11,251 nt of DNA from JBGZFC01 sp964346495 (GTDB taxonomy: Bacteria; Bacteroidota; Bacteroidia; Bacteroidales; Dysgonomonadaceae): NCBI GenBank assembly GCA_964346495.1, contig CAYFUW010000067.1:1-11251 (forward strand), in the 5' to 3' direction. Shown in pieces: positions 1 through 6,508 of the stretch (positions within the stretch are counted from its first letter, which is position 1; each line of letters begins with the position of its first letter). The notes under the pieces are model-generated. The model saw only the letters and a program-made list of their open reading frames with translations, searched no databases and was not told where the DNA came from. The translations under genes were made by a program, and so were the position numbers.

Positions 1-677
1 CTATAGGTAACCCTGATTTGAAACCGACAAGATCAATGAACTTCGACCTTATGCTGGAGTATTATACTAGTGGAAACGGATTGATTTCGGCAGGTGTGTT
101 CTACAAAAATATTTCAGACTTTATCGTTGATGTACGTTATGCAAACTACAACTACATGAATCAGGTGTGGAAAACTTTCACTCAGCCAATTAATGGTGGT
201 GATGCCGATTTGTTAGGATTTGAAGTTGCAGTACAACAAAACTTGTATTTCTTGCCTTCATTCTTAGAGTACTTAAATATCTATACAAACTATACATACA
301 ATCACTCTTCTGTTAAGAACTTCAACTACGAAGGACGTGAAAACGAGGAGTTGAGCCTTCCGGGAACACCGAAACATACATTTAACGTAGCTTTAGGATT
401 TGATAACAAAAAATTCTCTGCACGTATTTCTTACAATCACGCATCTGACTTTATCGATGAGTTAGGAACTGAAGCATACAAAGATAGATTTTATGATTCT
501 GTAAATTATCTCGATTTCAATGCTAACCTGAAAATAGGTAAACACGTAAGTTTGTTCGCTAATATGAACAATATCTTGAATCAACCGTTACGTTATTATC
601 AAGGAAGCAAAGAACACACTATGCAGGTGGAATATTATAACTTCCGTCTTGACGCAGGTGTTAAATTGATTTTTTAA
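1..677 (+). CDS. TonB-dependent outer-membrane receptor, C-terminal fragment
   Basis: The reading frame is open from the left edge, so the gene starts outside the window and only about 224 C-terminal residues are seen. The first visible residues read IGNPDLKPTRS, the conserved segment found in the beta-barrel of TonB-dependent receptors. Alternating aromatic and polar strands follow, and the protein ends in GVKLIF; a terminal Phe is the usual signal for assembly of outer-membrane barrels by BAM. The plug domain, any CarboxypepD_reg-like domain and the signal peptide lie upstream and cannot be judged. The family moves a bound nutrient across the outer membrane using TonB/ExbBD energy. The next gene, 22 bases downstream, encodes a secreted phosphatase and no susD-like gene lies between them, so the substrate may be phosphate or a phosphorylated compound (inference). 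The TTG at 18 is not a real start, because the conserved motif begins before it. Confidence 0.92.
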   Translation, partial: IGNPDLKPTRSMNFDLMLEYYTSGNGLISAGVFYKNISDFIVDVRYANYNYMNQVWKTFTQPINGGDADLLGFEVAVQQNLYFLPSFLEYLNIYTNYTYNHSSVKNFNYEGRENEELSLPGTPKHTFNVALGFDNKKFSARISYNHASDFIDELGTEAYKDRFYDSVNYLDFNANLKIGKHVSLFANMNNILNQPLRYYQGSKEHTMQVEYYNFRLDAGVKLIF

Positions 678-699
678 TATTTACAAATAATTTATATAA

Positions 700-1650
700 A
701 TGAAAAGTAAGAAAACAGTATTATTACTATTAACGGTACTATTTTTAAGTCCGGTATTTGCTCAAAAGAGCAAGACTGCAGAAGTAGTATTCGATGACGG
801 ATTTAGCTTTTATCTTGCCAATGACTTAGGACGTAACGGTTCATATCTTCAAAAAGATATAGCTGATGTAATGGGTAACCTGGCAGATAGCTTAGATATT
901 GAGTTTGTAGCCGCAGCAGGTGATGTATTTCATTATAGAGGTGTACAAAGCATAAACGATCCTCTGTGGATGACCAACTATGAGCTTGTATATTCGCATG
1001 GCGACTTGCATATAGCCTGGTATCCTATACTTGGTAATCACGAATATAGAGGCAATACTCAAGCAGTAATTGATTATTCTAATGTTTCTCGTCGTTGGGA
1101 TATGCCCGACAGATATTATGTTAAGAATATTCAACCAGAGGAGGGTGACGATTTTTCATCGGTGGACTTGTTTTTTATCGATACAACTCCATTAATTAAC
1201 AAGTATCACGAAGAGAGTGAAACTTATCCCGATGTTTTGCAGCAAGATACTACAGCTCAACTTCGTTGGTTAGAAGAAGAGTTGGCACAATCGAAAGCTG
1301 ATTTTAAAATCGTTATCGGTCATCACCCGATTTATGTGTCGGAGAAAAAACGTGTTGACGAAAAAGACCTGATTGAAAAGCTCGACCCAATTTTGCGTCG
1401 TCACAATGTAGCTATCTACGCAGCAGGACACTCGCACACGTTTCAACATCTTACAAAACCGAATACAAACATTCAGTATGTGGTGAATGGTTCGGCTTCA
1501 AAAGGCAGAAAGCCTGTGAAAGGTCCTGATACGCAGTTTTGCTCATCAGATGAAGGTTTCTCTGTTATTTCTGTAGGTAAAGATGTTGTAAGAATGACAT
1601 TCATAAACTATAAAGGTGAACCGATTCACTACTATGATGTGAAGAAATAG
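700..1650 (+). CDS. Secreted purple acid phosphatase-like metallophosphoesterase
   Basis: This 316-residue protein has a Sec signal peptide (hydrophobic residues 6-19, likely cut after A21 in VFA-Q) and should act in the periplasm or outside the cell. It carries the ordered metal motifs of the calcineurin-like/purple acid phosphatase fold: D42 (NDLG), G74-D75, GNHE at 112-115, GHHP at 207-210 and GHSH at 243-246. The stretch from GDVFHYRGVQSINDPLW through YSNVSRRW resembles animal tartrate-resistant acid phosphatase (type 5) as I remember it, so hydrolysis of phosphate monoesters is likely; the natural substrate is unknown. The residue that is the metal-binding Tyr in true purple acid phosphatases (D+3 in GDxxY) is H78 here. 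The gene follows the receptor by 22 bases in A/T-rich sequence without a Shine-Dalgarno site, as is normal in Bacteroidetes, and is probably cotranscribed with it. A strong terminator follows. Confidence 0.9.
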   Translation: MKSKKTVLLLLTVLFLSPVFAQKSKTAEVVFDDGFSFYLANDLGRNGSYLQKDIADVMGNLADSLDIEFVAAAGDVFHYRGVQSINDPLWMTNYELVYSHGDLHIAWYPILGNHEYRGNTQAVIDYSNVSRRWDMPDRYYVKNIQPEEGDDFSSVDLFFIDTTPLINKYHEESETYPDVLQQDTTAQLRWLEEELAQSKADFKIVIGHHPIYVSEKKRVDEKDLIEKLDPILRRHNVAIYAAGHSHTFQHLTKPNTNIQYVVNGSASKGRKPVKGPDTQFCSSDEGFSVISVGKDVVRMTFINYKGEPIHYYDVKK

Positions 1651-1660
1651 TATTTAGACT

Positions 1661-1686
1661 AAAGATAAAAGAACAAAGATAAAAGA
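1661..1686. repeat. 12-bp direct repeat, period 14
   Basis: AAAGATAAAAGA occurs at 1661-1672 and again at 1675-1686, just after the phosphatase stop codon and before its terminator. Purine-rich tandem words of this sort are common between genes in Bacteroidetes. No function is evident. Confidence 0.7.
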
Positions 1687-1705
1687 CTTTTATAGATAGA
1701 AATGT

Positions 1706-1738
1706 AGAGACGTCATACTATGGCGTCTCTTTTTTTTT
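1706..1738 (+). terminator. Intrinsic terminator of the receptor-phosphatase operon
   Basis: AGAGACG (1706-1712) pairs with CGTCTCT (1724-1730). The inner bases TCAT and ATGG extend the stem to 11 pairs, including one G-T, with a 3-base loop, and an uninterrupted T run continues to 1738. It lies 56 bases after the phosphatase stop. Its outer arm shares the word GTAGAGACG with the palindromes further right, so it may be a repeat element that now serves as terminator. Confidence 0.88.
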
Positions 1739-1744
1739 ATAGCA

Positions 1745-1880
1745 GTAGAGACGTAATTTCGATAAGTCGGGATTGCAAATCTCTCCGACAGGAGATATTT
1801 GTGACTTTTATATGATGGTAGAGACGGAGCCCCGACAGGTCGGGATTTCCGCATTGCTTCAACATGCTCCGTCTCTACTA
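1745..1880. repeat. Cluster of GTAGAGACG palindromic repeats (REP/MITE-like)
   Basis: Two related noncoding units lie here. The first begins with GTAGAGACG (1745-1753) and contains a hairpin at 1776-1801: CAAAT-c-TCTCC, loop GACA, GGAGA-t-ATTTG, 10 pairs with one mismatch. The second is a larger palindrome with perfect 13-base arms, GTAGAGACGGAGC (1818-1830) and GCTCCGTCTCTAC (1866-1878), enclosing a small hairpin CCCGA-cagg-TCGGG (1831-1844). Both units share the words GTCGGGATT (1766-1774 and 1839-1847) and CCGACAGG (1785-1792 and 1832-1839), so they look like diverged copies of one element. I recall GTAGAGACG...CGTCTCTAC palindromes as dispersed repeats in Bacteroidetes and cyanobacterial genomes. 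An open frame across this stretch is a by-product of the repeat and has no recognisable protein. Confidence 0.7.
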
Positions 1881-1910
1881 CTACAGACTACATGCTCCAA
1901 ACTCCAAACT

Positions 1911-1944
1911 AAAAAGAGCAATCTCAAACGAGACTGCTCTTTTT
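1911..1944 (-). terminator. Bidirectional terminator downstream of gdhA
   Basis: AAAAAGAGCA (1911-1920) and TGCTCTTTTT (1935-1944) form a 10-pair stem, extended inward past one A-C mismatch by TCTC/GAGA around the loop AAAC (1926-1929). Read on the minus strand it is a stem followed by a U run, starting 21 bases past the gdhA stop. The A run on the left and T run on the right make it able to work in both directions, so it can also stop transcripts arriving from the phosphatase side. Confidence 0.88.
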
Positions 1945-1965
1945 CTGATTATATTAATGTGAATA

Positions 1966-3303
1966 TTATAATACACCTTGAGCCATCATTGCATCAGCTA
2001 CTTTCATAAAGCCTGCAATGTTTGCACCTTTCACGTAGTTGATGTATTCACCATCTTTTCCGTGAGATACACATTGTTCGTGGATGTCACCCATGATTTG
2101 GTGTAACCATTTGTCAACTTCTTCGTTTGTCCAGGAAATGTGCATTGCATTTTGAGTCATTTCCAAACCTGAACAAGCTACGCCACCGGCGTTAACAGCT
2201 TTACCCGGAGCGAACAACATTTTGTTTTCAATAAAGAAATCAACAGCTTCTGCTGTACAACCCATGTTAGAAACTTCAGCAACCAATGTAACGCCGTTTT
2301 CTTTAAGTTTCTTAGCATCTTCCAAATTCAATTCGTTTTGAATTGCGCAAGGTAATGCGATGTCAACTTTGCATTCCCAAGGTTTTTTGCCAGGGAAGAA
2401 TGTTGCATTTGGATATTTCTCTGCGTAAGGAGCAACAACGTCGTTTCCTGAGTTGCGTAATTCAGTCATATATTGGAATTTGTCAGGTGTGCTTACACCG
2501 TCCGGATCGTAGATGTAACCATCAGGACCAGAAATAGCAACAACTTTAGCACCTAATTCGGTAGCTTTCATAGTAGCACCCCAAGCAACGTTTCCGAAAC
2601 CTGAAACAGCTACAGTTTTACCTTTAAGGTCGATGTTGTGAGTATCACACATTTGGTTTACGAAATACAATGCACCAAAACCTGTTGCTTCAGGACGTAG
2701 ACGTGAACCGCCGAATGAACGACCTTTACCTGTGAATGCACCTGTGTGTTCGCGAGCCAATTTTTTGTACATTCCGTACATGTAACCAACTTCACGTGCA
2801 CCAACGCCGATGTCACCTGCAGGAACGTCTGTGTCAGGACCTAAGTCGCGCCATAGTTCAGTGATGTATGCTTGGCAGAAACGCATGATTTCGCCGTCTG
2901 AACGACCTCTTGGAGAGAAGTCAGATCCACCTTTACCACCGCCCATTGGCAATGTAGTAAGTGCGTTTTTGAATGTTTGCTCAAATCCTAAGAATTTAAG
3001 AGTTGATAGGTTAACTGTATGGTGGAAACGGATTCCGCCTTTGTACGGTCCAATAGCATTGTTAAATTGAACGCGGTAACCGATGTTCACGTGAACTTGT
3101 CCATTGTCGTCAACCCAAGGAACACGGAATGTGAAAACGCGGTCAGGTTCAACGATTCTTTCAACGATTCCTGCTTTTTCAAACTCTGGATGTTGGTTAT
3201 AAACATCTTCAATAGAAATAAGAACCTCTTTTACTGCTTGCAAAAATTCAGCTTCGCCCGGATGTTTGGCTTCAAGCTGTTTCATTATGTCATTTACTTT
3301 CAT
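1966..3303 (-). CDS. gdhA: Glutamate dehydrogenase, hexameric GdhA type (probably NADP-dependent)
   Basis: The 445-residue protein matches the full length of the bacterial 50-kDa glutamate dehydrogenase (about 447 in E. coli), which converts 2-oxoglutarate and ammonium to glutamate in the cytoplasm. Visible landmarks are the substrate-binding PYKGG (K88), the glycine-rich catalytic PMGGGKGGSDF (K124), PAGDIGVGAREVGY (catalytic Asp D164), and the Rossmann loop GFGNVA (235-240). The end, VKGANIAGFMKVADAM, is also typical. The small-hexamer length and overall sequence favour the NADP-dependent biosynthetic type; the bases after the second Rossmann strand (AISGPDGY) do not settle cofactor preference. 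It is transcribed alone, away from trmB, from a TATCTTTG promoter 36 bases upstream, and ends at the terminator at 1911-1944. The ATG at 3301-3303 opens into an A/T-rich leader and gives the family N-terminus. Confidence 0.97.
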   Translation of the reverse strand: MKVNDIMKQLEAKHPGEAEFLQAVKEVLISIEDVYNQHPEFEKAGIVERIVEPDRVFTFRVPWVDDNGQVHVNIGYRVQFNNAIGPYKGGIRFHHTVNLSTLKFLGFEQTFKNALTTLPMGGGKGGSDFSPRGRSDGEIMRFCQAYITELWRDLGPDTDVPAGDIGVGAREVGYMYGMYKKLAREHTGAFTGKGRSFGGSRLRPEATGFGALYFVNQMCDTHNIDLKGKTVAVSGFGNVAWGATMKATELGAKVVAISGPDGYIYDPDGVSTPDKFQYMTELRNSGNDVVAPYAEKYPNATFFPGKKPWECKVDIALPCAIQNELNLEDAKKLKENGVTLVAEVSNMGCTAEAVDFFIENKMLFAPGKAVNAGGVACSGLEMTQNAMHISWTNEEVDKWLHQIMGDIHEQCVSHGKDGEYINYVKGANIAGFMKVADAMMAQGVL

Positions 3304-3339
3304 ATAATAAAAAATTTAAAAAGATTTATTTATCAGTTA

Positions 3340-3347
3340 CAAAGATA
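3340..3347 (-). promoter_or_regulatory. Promoter -7 box of gdhA
   Basis: On the minus strand this reads TATCTTTG, an exact match to the Bacteroides -7 consensus TAnnTTTG. Transcription would begin about 30 bases before the gdhA ATG. No clear -33 TTTG lies at the expected distance, which suggests help from an activator or a weak -33 element. Confidence 0.6.
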
Positions 3348-3499
3348 ACCAATAAAATGATATTTATTGCTCTTATTTGCTTAAAAAACGGAAATATCTT
3401 TCAAAATCGACTCTTTTATTTGAGAGTAACATCTTGCTAAAAATCGCAAGTTGAAATATTTTATAATCAATATCTTCAGTTGTGTAAAAATAAGTGCAG

Positions 3500-3526
3500 G
3501 TTAATTTGCTTTTAGGTGTTAATTTG
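3500..3526. repeat. GTTAATTTG direct repeat in divergent region
   Basis: Two exact copies of GTTAATTTG start 18 bases apart (3500-3508, 3518-3526), about 37 bases before the trmB -33 element. Position and spacing would suit a dimeric regulator, but A/T-rich DNA can produce such words by chance. Confidence 0.4.
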
Positions 3527-3562
3527 GTTCTTAAAATTACATTTTGAAAGAAAAATAAAAAA

Positions 3563-3593
3563 TTGCGACTATAATCTTATTTGTGTAATTTTG
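3563..3593 (+). promoter_or_regulatory. Promoter of trmB (and possibly mrp)
   Basis: TTG at 3563-3565 and TAATTTTG at 3586-3593 fit the Bacteroides -33 TTTG / -7 TAnnTTTG pattern with 20 bases between them. The start of transcription would be near 3600, leaving a leader of about 25 bases before the trmB ATG. Confidence 0.65.
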
Positions 3594-3624
3594 CAATCTA
3601 AAAAGAAAGAGTAAATATTGCATA

Positions 3625-4362
3625 ATGGCTAAAAATAAATTATCGAAGTTTGCCGATATGGAAACATACGGCAATGTTTTTCAATATACTTTTCACACTT
3701 TACAAACCGAGACTTTTCCGTTGAAAGGGAAGTGGCATACGCATTTTGGCAACAAAAATGATATTGTGCTCGAACTCGGTTGTGGTAAGGGAGAATATAC
3801 TGTCGGATTAGCCCGACTTTTTCCGGAAAAGAATTTTATCGGAATCGATATAAAGGGCGCACGTATGTGGACAGGTGCTACCGAAGCTCTGGAAGACAAT
3901 ATACAGAACGCTGCTTTCTTGCGTACACATATTGAGTTAATTAATCATTTTTTTGCAGAAAATGAAGTATCGGAAATATGGATTACATTTCCTGACCCAC
4001 AAATGAAAAAAACTAATAAGAGATTAACTTCAACCCGATTTATGCAAGAGTATGCCCGTATAATGAAACCTGATGGAATCATTCATCTGAAAACCGATAG
4101 CAATTTTCTTTATACCTATACCCAAGCGATGATTGAAGTGAACAATCTGAATGTCTTGGTAGATACAGATAATCTGTATGAATCGGGTTTAGACGATAAA
4201 ATATTGAATATTCAAACTTTTTATGAACAACAATGGCGTTCTCGCGGTTTAAACATCAAATATATTAAGTTCTTATGTCCGAAAAATCACGAATGGATTG
4301 AACCCGATATTGAAATCGAGAGAGACGATTACCGAAGTTTTGGACGCAACGCAAATTTTTAA
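3625..4362 (+). CDS. trmB: tRNA (guanine-46 N7)-methyltransferase TrmB
   Basis: The 245-residue protein is a class I SAM-dependent methyltransferase that forms m7G at position 46 in the variable loop of tRNAs. SAM-binding motif I is ELGCGKGEY (50-58), followed by GIDIKG (73-78), the family signature FPDPQMKK (122-129, FPDPWPKK in many bacteria) leading into KRLTSTRF, and LKTDSN (155-160). The C-terminal part RSRGLNIKYIKF is also family-like. It is complete and of normal length. The ATG at 3625 lies about 25 bases after a predicted transcription start. mrp follows after 102 bases in the same direction; I recall the trmB-mrp pair as common in Bacteroidetes, so they may share a transcript. Confidence 0.95.
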   Translation: MAKNKLSKFADMETYGNVFQYTFHTLQTETFPLKGKWHTHFGNKNDIVLELGCGKGEYTVGLARLFPEKNFIGIDIKGARMWTGATEALEDNIQNAAFLRTHIELINHFFAENEVSEIWITFPDPQMKKTNKRLTSTRFMQEYARIMKPDGIIHLKTDSNFLYTYTQAMIEVNNLNVLVDTDNLYESGLDDKILNIQTFYEQQWRSRGLNIKYIKFLCPKNHEWIEPDIEIERDDYRSFGRNANF

Positions 4363-4399
4363 TAGTTCAGAGTTGGTAGTCCTTAGTTTTTAGTCAAAT

Positions 4400-4414
4400 A
4401 AGTAGCTACTACTT
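4400..4414 (+). repeat. Small hairpin between trmB and mrp
   Basis: AAGTAG, loop CTA, CTACTT is a perfect 6-pair hairpin in the 102-base gap before mrp. No T run follows, so it is not a classical terminator; it could be a processing site or chance. The rest of the gap is made of near-repeated words (CGTAAGTCGTAAATCAGAAATC) of a kind often seen between genes in this phylum. Confidence 0.35.
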
Positions 4415-4464
4415 GGAGGATGCAAAATCGTAAGTCGTAAATCAGAAATCTAAAATATAAAAAA

Positions 4465-5574
4465 ATGACATTATATCCACAACTTATTATCGACGCACTA
4501 AAAAACGTGCGCTACCCGGGAACGGGACAAGATATTGTTACTGCCGGAATGGTAGAAGACGATATTCGTATTGACGGAATGAAAGTGAGTTTTTCATTAA
4601 TCACAGAAAAACCAAATGACCCATTTATTCGCTCGCTCGTGAAAATGGCTGAACAGGCTATTTTGACATACGTGAGCCCTGAAGTGGAGATAAAAGGTAA
4701 TATCGCGATAAAGTCAAAACAGGCACCACGTCCTGCATTGCCTGACTTGTTGCCCGGAGTGAAAAATATTATTGCCGTAGCATCCGGAAAAGGGGGAGTA
4801 GGGAAGAGTACCGTTTGTACAAACTTGGCAGTTGCTTTGGCACAAAAAGGTTATAAAGTTGGACTTTTAGATGCCGATATTTTTGGTCCGTCTATTCCTA
4901 AAATGCTCAATGCAGAAGATGCACGACCTATTCTCGTGGAAAAAGATGGTCGAGACTTGATTGTTCCTATAGAAAATCATGGAATTAAAATGCTCTCTAT
5001 TGGCTTTTTTGTAAATAAAGAAGATGCTGTGGTTTGGCGTGGAGCAATGGCTAGCAACGCCTTGAAGCAGTTGATTGGCGATGCCGATTGGGGCGAACTT
5101 GACTATTTCCTTATCGATTTTCCACCCGGAACAAGCGATATTCACCTAACTCTAGTGCAAACTGTACCTATTACAGGCGCGGTTGTTGTGAGCACTCCTC
5201 AGGAGGTGGCGCTTGCCGATGCACGTAAAGGTATCTCAATGTTTACAAACGATAAAGTAAATGTGCCGATACTTGGCTTGGTTGAAAATATGTCGTGGTT
5301 TACACCTGCCGAACTGCCCGAAAACAAGTATTATCTTTTCGGCAAAGATGGTTGTAAGCGCCTGGCAGAACAGAACGGCTACGCTTTGTTGGGACAAATT
5401 CCTATCGTGCAAAGCATTCGCGAGGGCGGTGACGAAGGATATCCCGTTGCACTAAAAACCGATAGTATCACCGGAATGGCTTTCGCCGAATTGGCAGACA
5501 ATGTTGTTGAAGCTGTTGAAAAACGAAATAGAGAATTGCCTAAAACTGGGATAGTTCAGATGGCGAAGAGATAA
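4465..5574 (+). CDS. mrp: Mrp/ApbC/NBP35-family iron-sulfur carrier ATPase, without CxxC
   Basis: This 369-residue protein has an N-terminal MIP18/DUF59-like domain (about 1-85) joined to a MinD/Mrp-type P-loop ATPase. The deviant Walker A is GKGGVGKS (108-115, K109 and K114), followed by LLDADIFGPS (D136, D138) and the Walker B segment FLIDFPPGTSD (D218). The family loads and transfers Fe-S clusters in the cytoplasm with ATP hydrolysis. In E. coli and most relatives two Cys in a CxxC following the conserved ENMS hold the bridging cluster of the dimer. Here ENMSWF (274-279) is followed by TPAE, and the only Cys in the protein are C118 and C297, so those ligands are absent. I recall the same TPAELPENKYY form in Bacteroides proteins. 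The gene sits behind trmB and in front of three small membrane-protein genes, which begin 34 bases later. Confidence 0.94.
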   Translation: MTLYPQLIIDALKNVRYPGTGQDIVTAGMVEDDIRIDGMKVSFSLITEKPNDPFIRSLVKMAEQAILTYVSPEVEIKGNIAIKSKQAPRPALPDLLPGVKNIIAVASGKGGVGKSTVCTNLAVALAQKGYKVGLLDADIFGPSIPKMLNAEDARPILVEKDGRDLIVPIENHGIKMLSIGFFVNKEDAVVWRGAMASNALKQLIGDADWGELDYFLIDFPPGTSDIHLTLVQTVPITGAVVVSTPQEVALADARKGISMFTNDKVNVPILGLVENMSWFTPAELPENKYYLFGKDGCKRLAEQNGYALLGQIPIVQSIREGGDEGYPVALKTDSITGMAFAELADNVVEAVEKRNRELPKTGIVQMAKR

Positions 5575-5608
5575 TTACCTTTTTGACAAAAAAATAGTTA
5601 GTGCCAAT

Positions 5609-5998
5609 ATGTCAATCAATGATAATAAATATCTTTCAGTTTATAGAGTGTTAAGAAAGGGAGAGGTAATGGTGGTTTATCCTTCTGCTTTTGTCATGAT
5701 AGCATTTTTGGCATTAGCTGTAATTGTAGCACTATTTACTGAAAGAGTTATTCTATCACTATTATTGATAGTACTCAGCTTTATTATTCCGATATTTATT
5801 TGGCAACATCAACTTGTAAAATGGAAAATCTGGGCATTCTCACGAGTCAATAATATACCAAAACTACTATTAAAAGCAGGTATCTCACTTTTAAGAGATG
5901 ATAATCTGGCTGTTACCAAAACAATTATTCCCTATCGAAAAAGGAAAACGGAGATAGAGGAGATTCTTTGGAATAGGAAACATAGTAATTTATTGTAA
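5609..5998 (+). CDS. Small two-helix membrane protein of unknown function
   Basis: This 129-residue protein has a short N-terminal tail, two hydrophobic helices (about 21-43 and 47-66) separated by a tight turn with E45 and R46, and a basic cytoplasmic tail. The tail reads KWKIWAFSRVNNIPKLLLKAG and then becomes highly charged (RKRKTEIEEI). The KWKIWAF...KLLLKA pattern reminds me of unnamed two-helix Bacteroidetes proteins, but I cannot name a family or function. It starts at an ATG 34 bases after mrp, with no promoter evident, so it may be cotranscribed with mrp. The next reading frame is in the same frame directly after this TAA stop. A/T content is higher and codon use less housekeeping-like than in mrp. 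Confidence 0.72.
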   Translation: MSINDNKYLSVYRVLRKGEVMVVYPSAFVMIAFLALAVIVALFTERVILSLLLIVLSFIIPIFIWQHQLVKWKIWAFSRVNNIPKLLLKAGISLLRDDNLAVTKTIIPYRKRKTEIEEILWNRKHSNLL

Positions 5999-6019
5999 GT
6001 AGAGCTTGATGATAATTTT

Positions 6020-6481
6020 TTGCCTGCACAAAAGCATATTTATTACTCTTTTTTAAGGAATGCTCTGTTTTTACTTACTAGCTTTCTACTTTTATATATA
6101 GCCATTAAGATTCCAATGGCAGATACATTAGAATTGATTGTTATTAAAATAATGTTTTATACTATTTCGATATTACTATTGTATATTTCAATTAAAAGAA
6201 TAGTAAATCGGAAGCCAATTATAACTATTGATGATAAAGGTATTTACACTATCAAAAGTGGTTTTGTGAGTTGGAGAGATATTAGTAATGAAGATGTGTC
6301 TGTTTTTAATTCAGCAAGTAAATATCGGAGAAAAGTATTTAGATTTCATTATCTGCGAGATGGAAGTATCAAATCTGTGAGATGCGACATTAAATTACTT
6401 AGTGTGTCGGTTATTGAATTAGATGAAATAATTGAAATTTATAGAAACAGATATAATGAAACAGCGGAAAAGAGTTTTTAA
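6020..6481 (+). CDS. Small membrane protein, PH-like (STM3941-type) candidate, start uncertain
   Basis: The 153 residues counted from TTG 6020 hold two hydrophobic helices (about 14-33 and 42-59), then a soluble domain with PIITIDDKGIYTIKSGFVSW RDI (67-88) and an end helix VIELDEIIEIYRNRY (131-145). Two helices followed by a strand-rich domain with an 'I-D-x-x-G-I ... W-x-D-I' pattern recall membrane-anchored PH-like proteins of the STM3941 type; this is a tentative match from memory. The frame has no ATG or GTG near its start: it is open from the preceding TAA (5996-5998), and the first in-frame ATG lies after helix one. TTG 6020 is the only standard start that keeps both helices. An ATG at 6009 is out of frame by one base across a T6 run (6016-6021). 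The gene may therefore be intact, frameshifted or decaying. Confidence 0.6.
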   Translation: MPAQKHIYYSFLRNALFLLTSFLLLYIAIKIPMADTLELIVIKIMFYTISILLLYISIKRIVNRKPIITIDDKGIYTIKSGFVSWRDISNEDVSVFNSASKYRRKVFRFHYLRDGSIKSVRCDIKLLSVSVIELDEIIEIYRNRYNETAEKSF

Positions 6482-6508
6482 AAATCATTTAATAGAATAA
6501 AAAAAAGT

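Larger units (their letters stand above)
3304..3624. other. Divergent control region between gdhA and trmB
   Basis: This 321-base stretch is about three-quarters A+T and has no credible gene. It holds the gdhA -7 box (3340-3347), the trmB promoter (3563-3593) and a 9-base direct repeat GTTAATTTG (3500-3508 and 3518-3526). I see no riboswitch, tRNA or strong hairpin in it. Confidence 0.7.

Noticed and set aside
18..677. TTG at 18 as the true start of the TonB-receptor gene
   Set aside because: The conserved IGNPDLKPTRS motif begins before it, and no plug domain or signal peptide would be present; the gene is simply cut by the window edge.
1745..1880. CRISPR array or attachment site
   Set aside because: The repeats are few, unequal in spacing, palindromic and without unique spacers of constant length, and no integrase or cas gene is nearby.
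1773..2009. Plus-strand open frame of 78 codons between the phosphatase and gdhA
   Set aside because: It runs through the palindromic repeats and the gdhA terminator and then into the 3' end of gdhA; its product has no protein-like pattern.
2810..3348. Plus-strand open frames opposite gdhA
   Set aside because: They are antisense to a clearly conserved gdhA and show no family resemblance; such shadows are common opposite highly conserved genes.
4415..4440. GGAGG followed by ATG at 4420, resembling a Shine-Dalgarno site and start
   Set aside because: The frame ends after six codons (MQNRKS), and Shine-Dalgarno sites are rarely used in Bacteroidetes; it lies in repetitive intergenic sequence.
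5609..6481. The first two small genes as one gene broken by a stop codon
   Set aside because: They share a frame across a single TAA, but each has its own pair of membrane helices and its own soluble tail, so two separate proteins are more likely.
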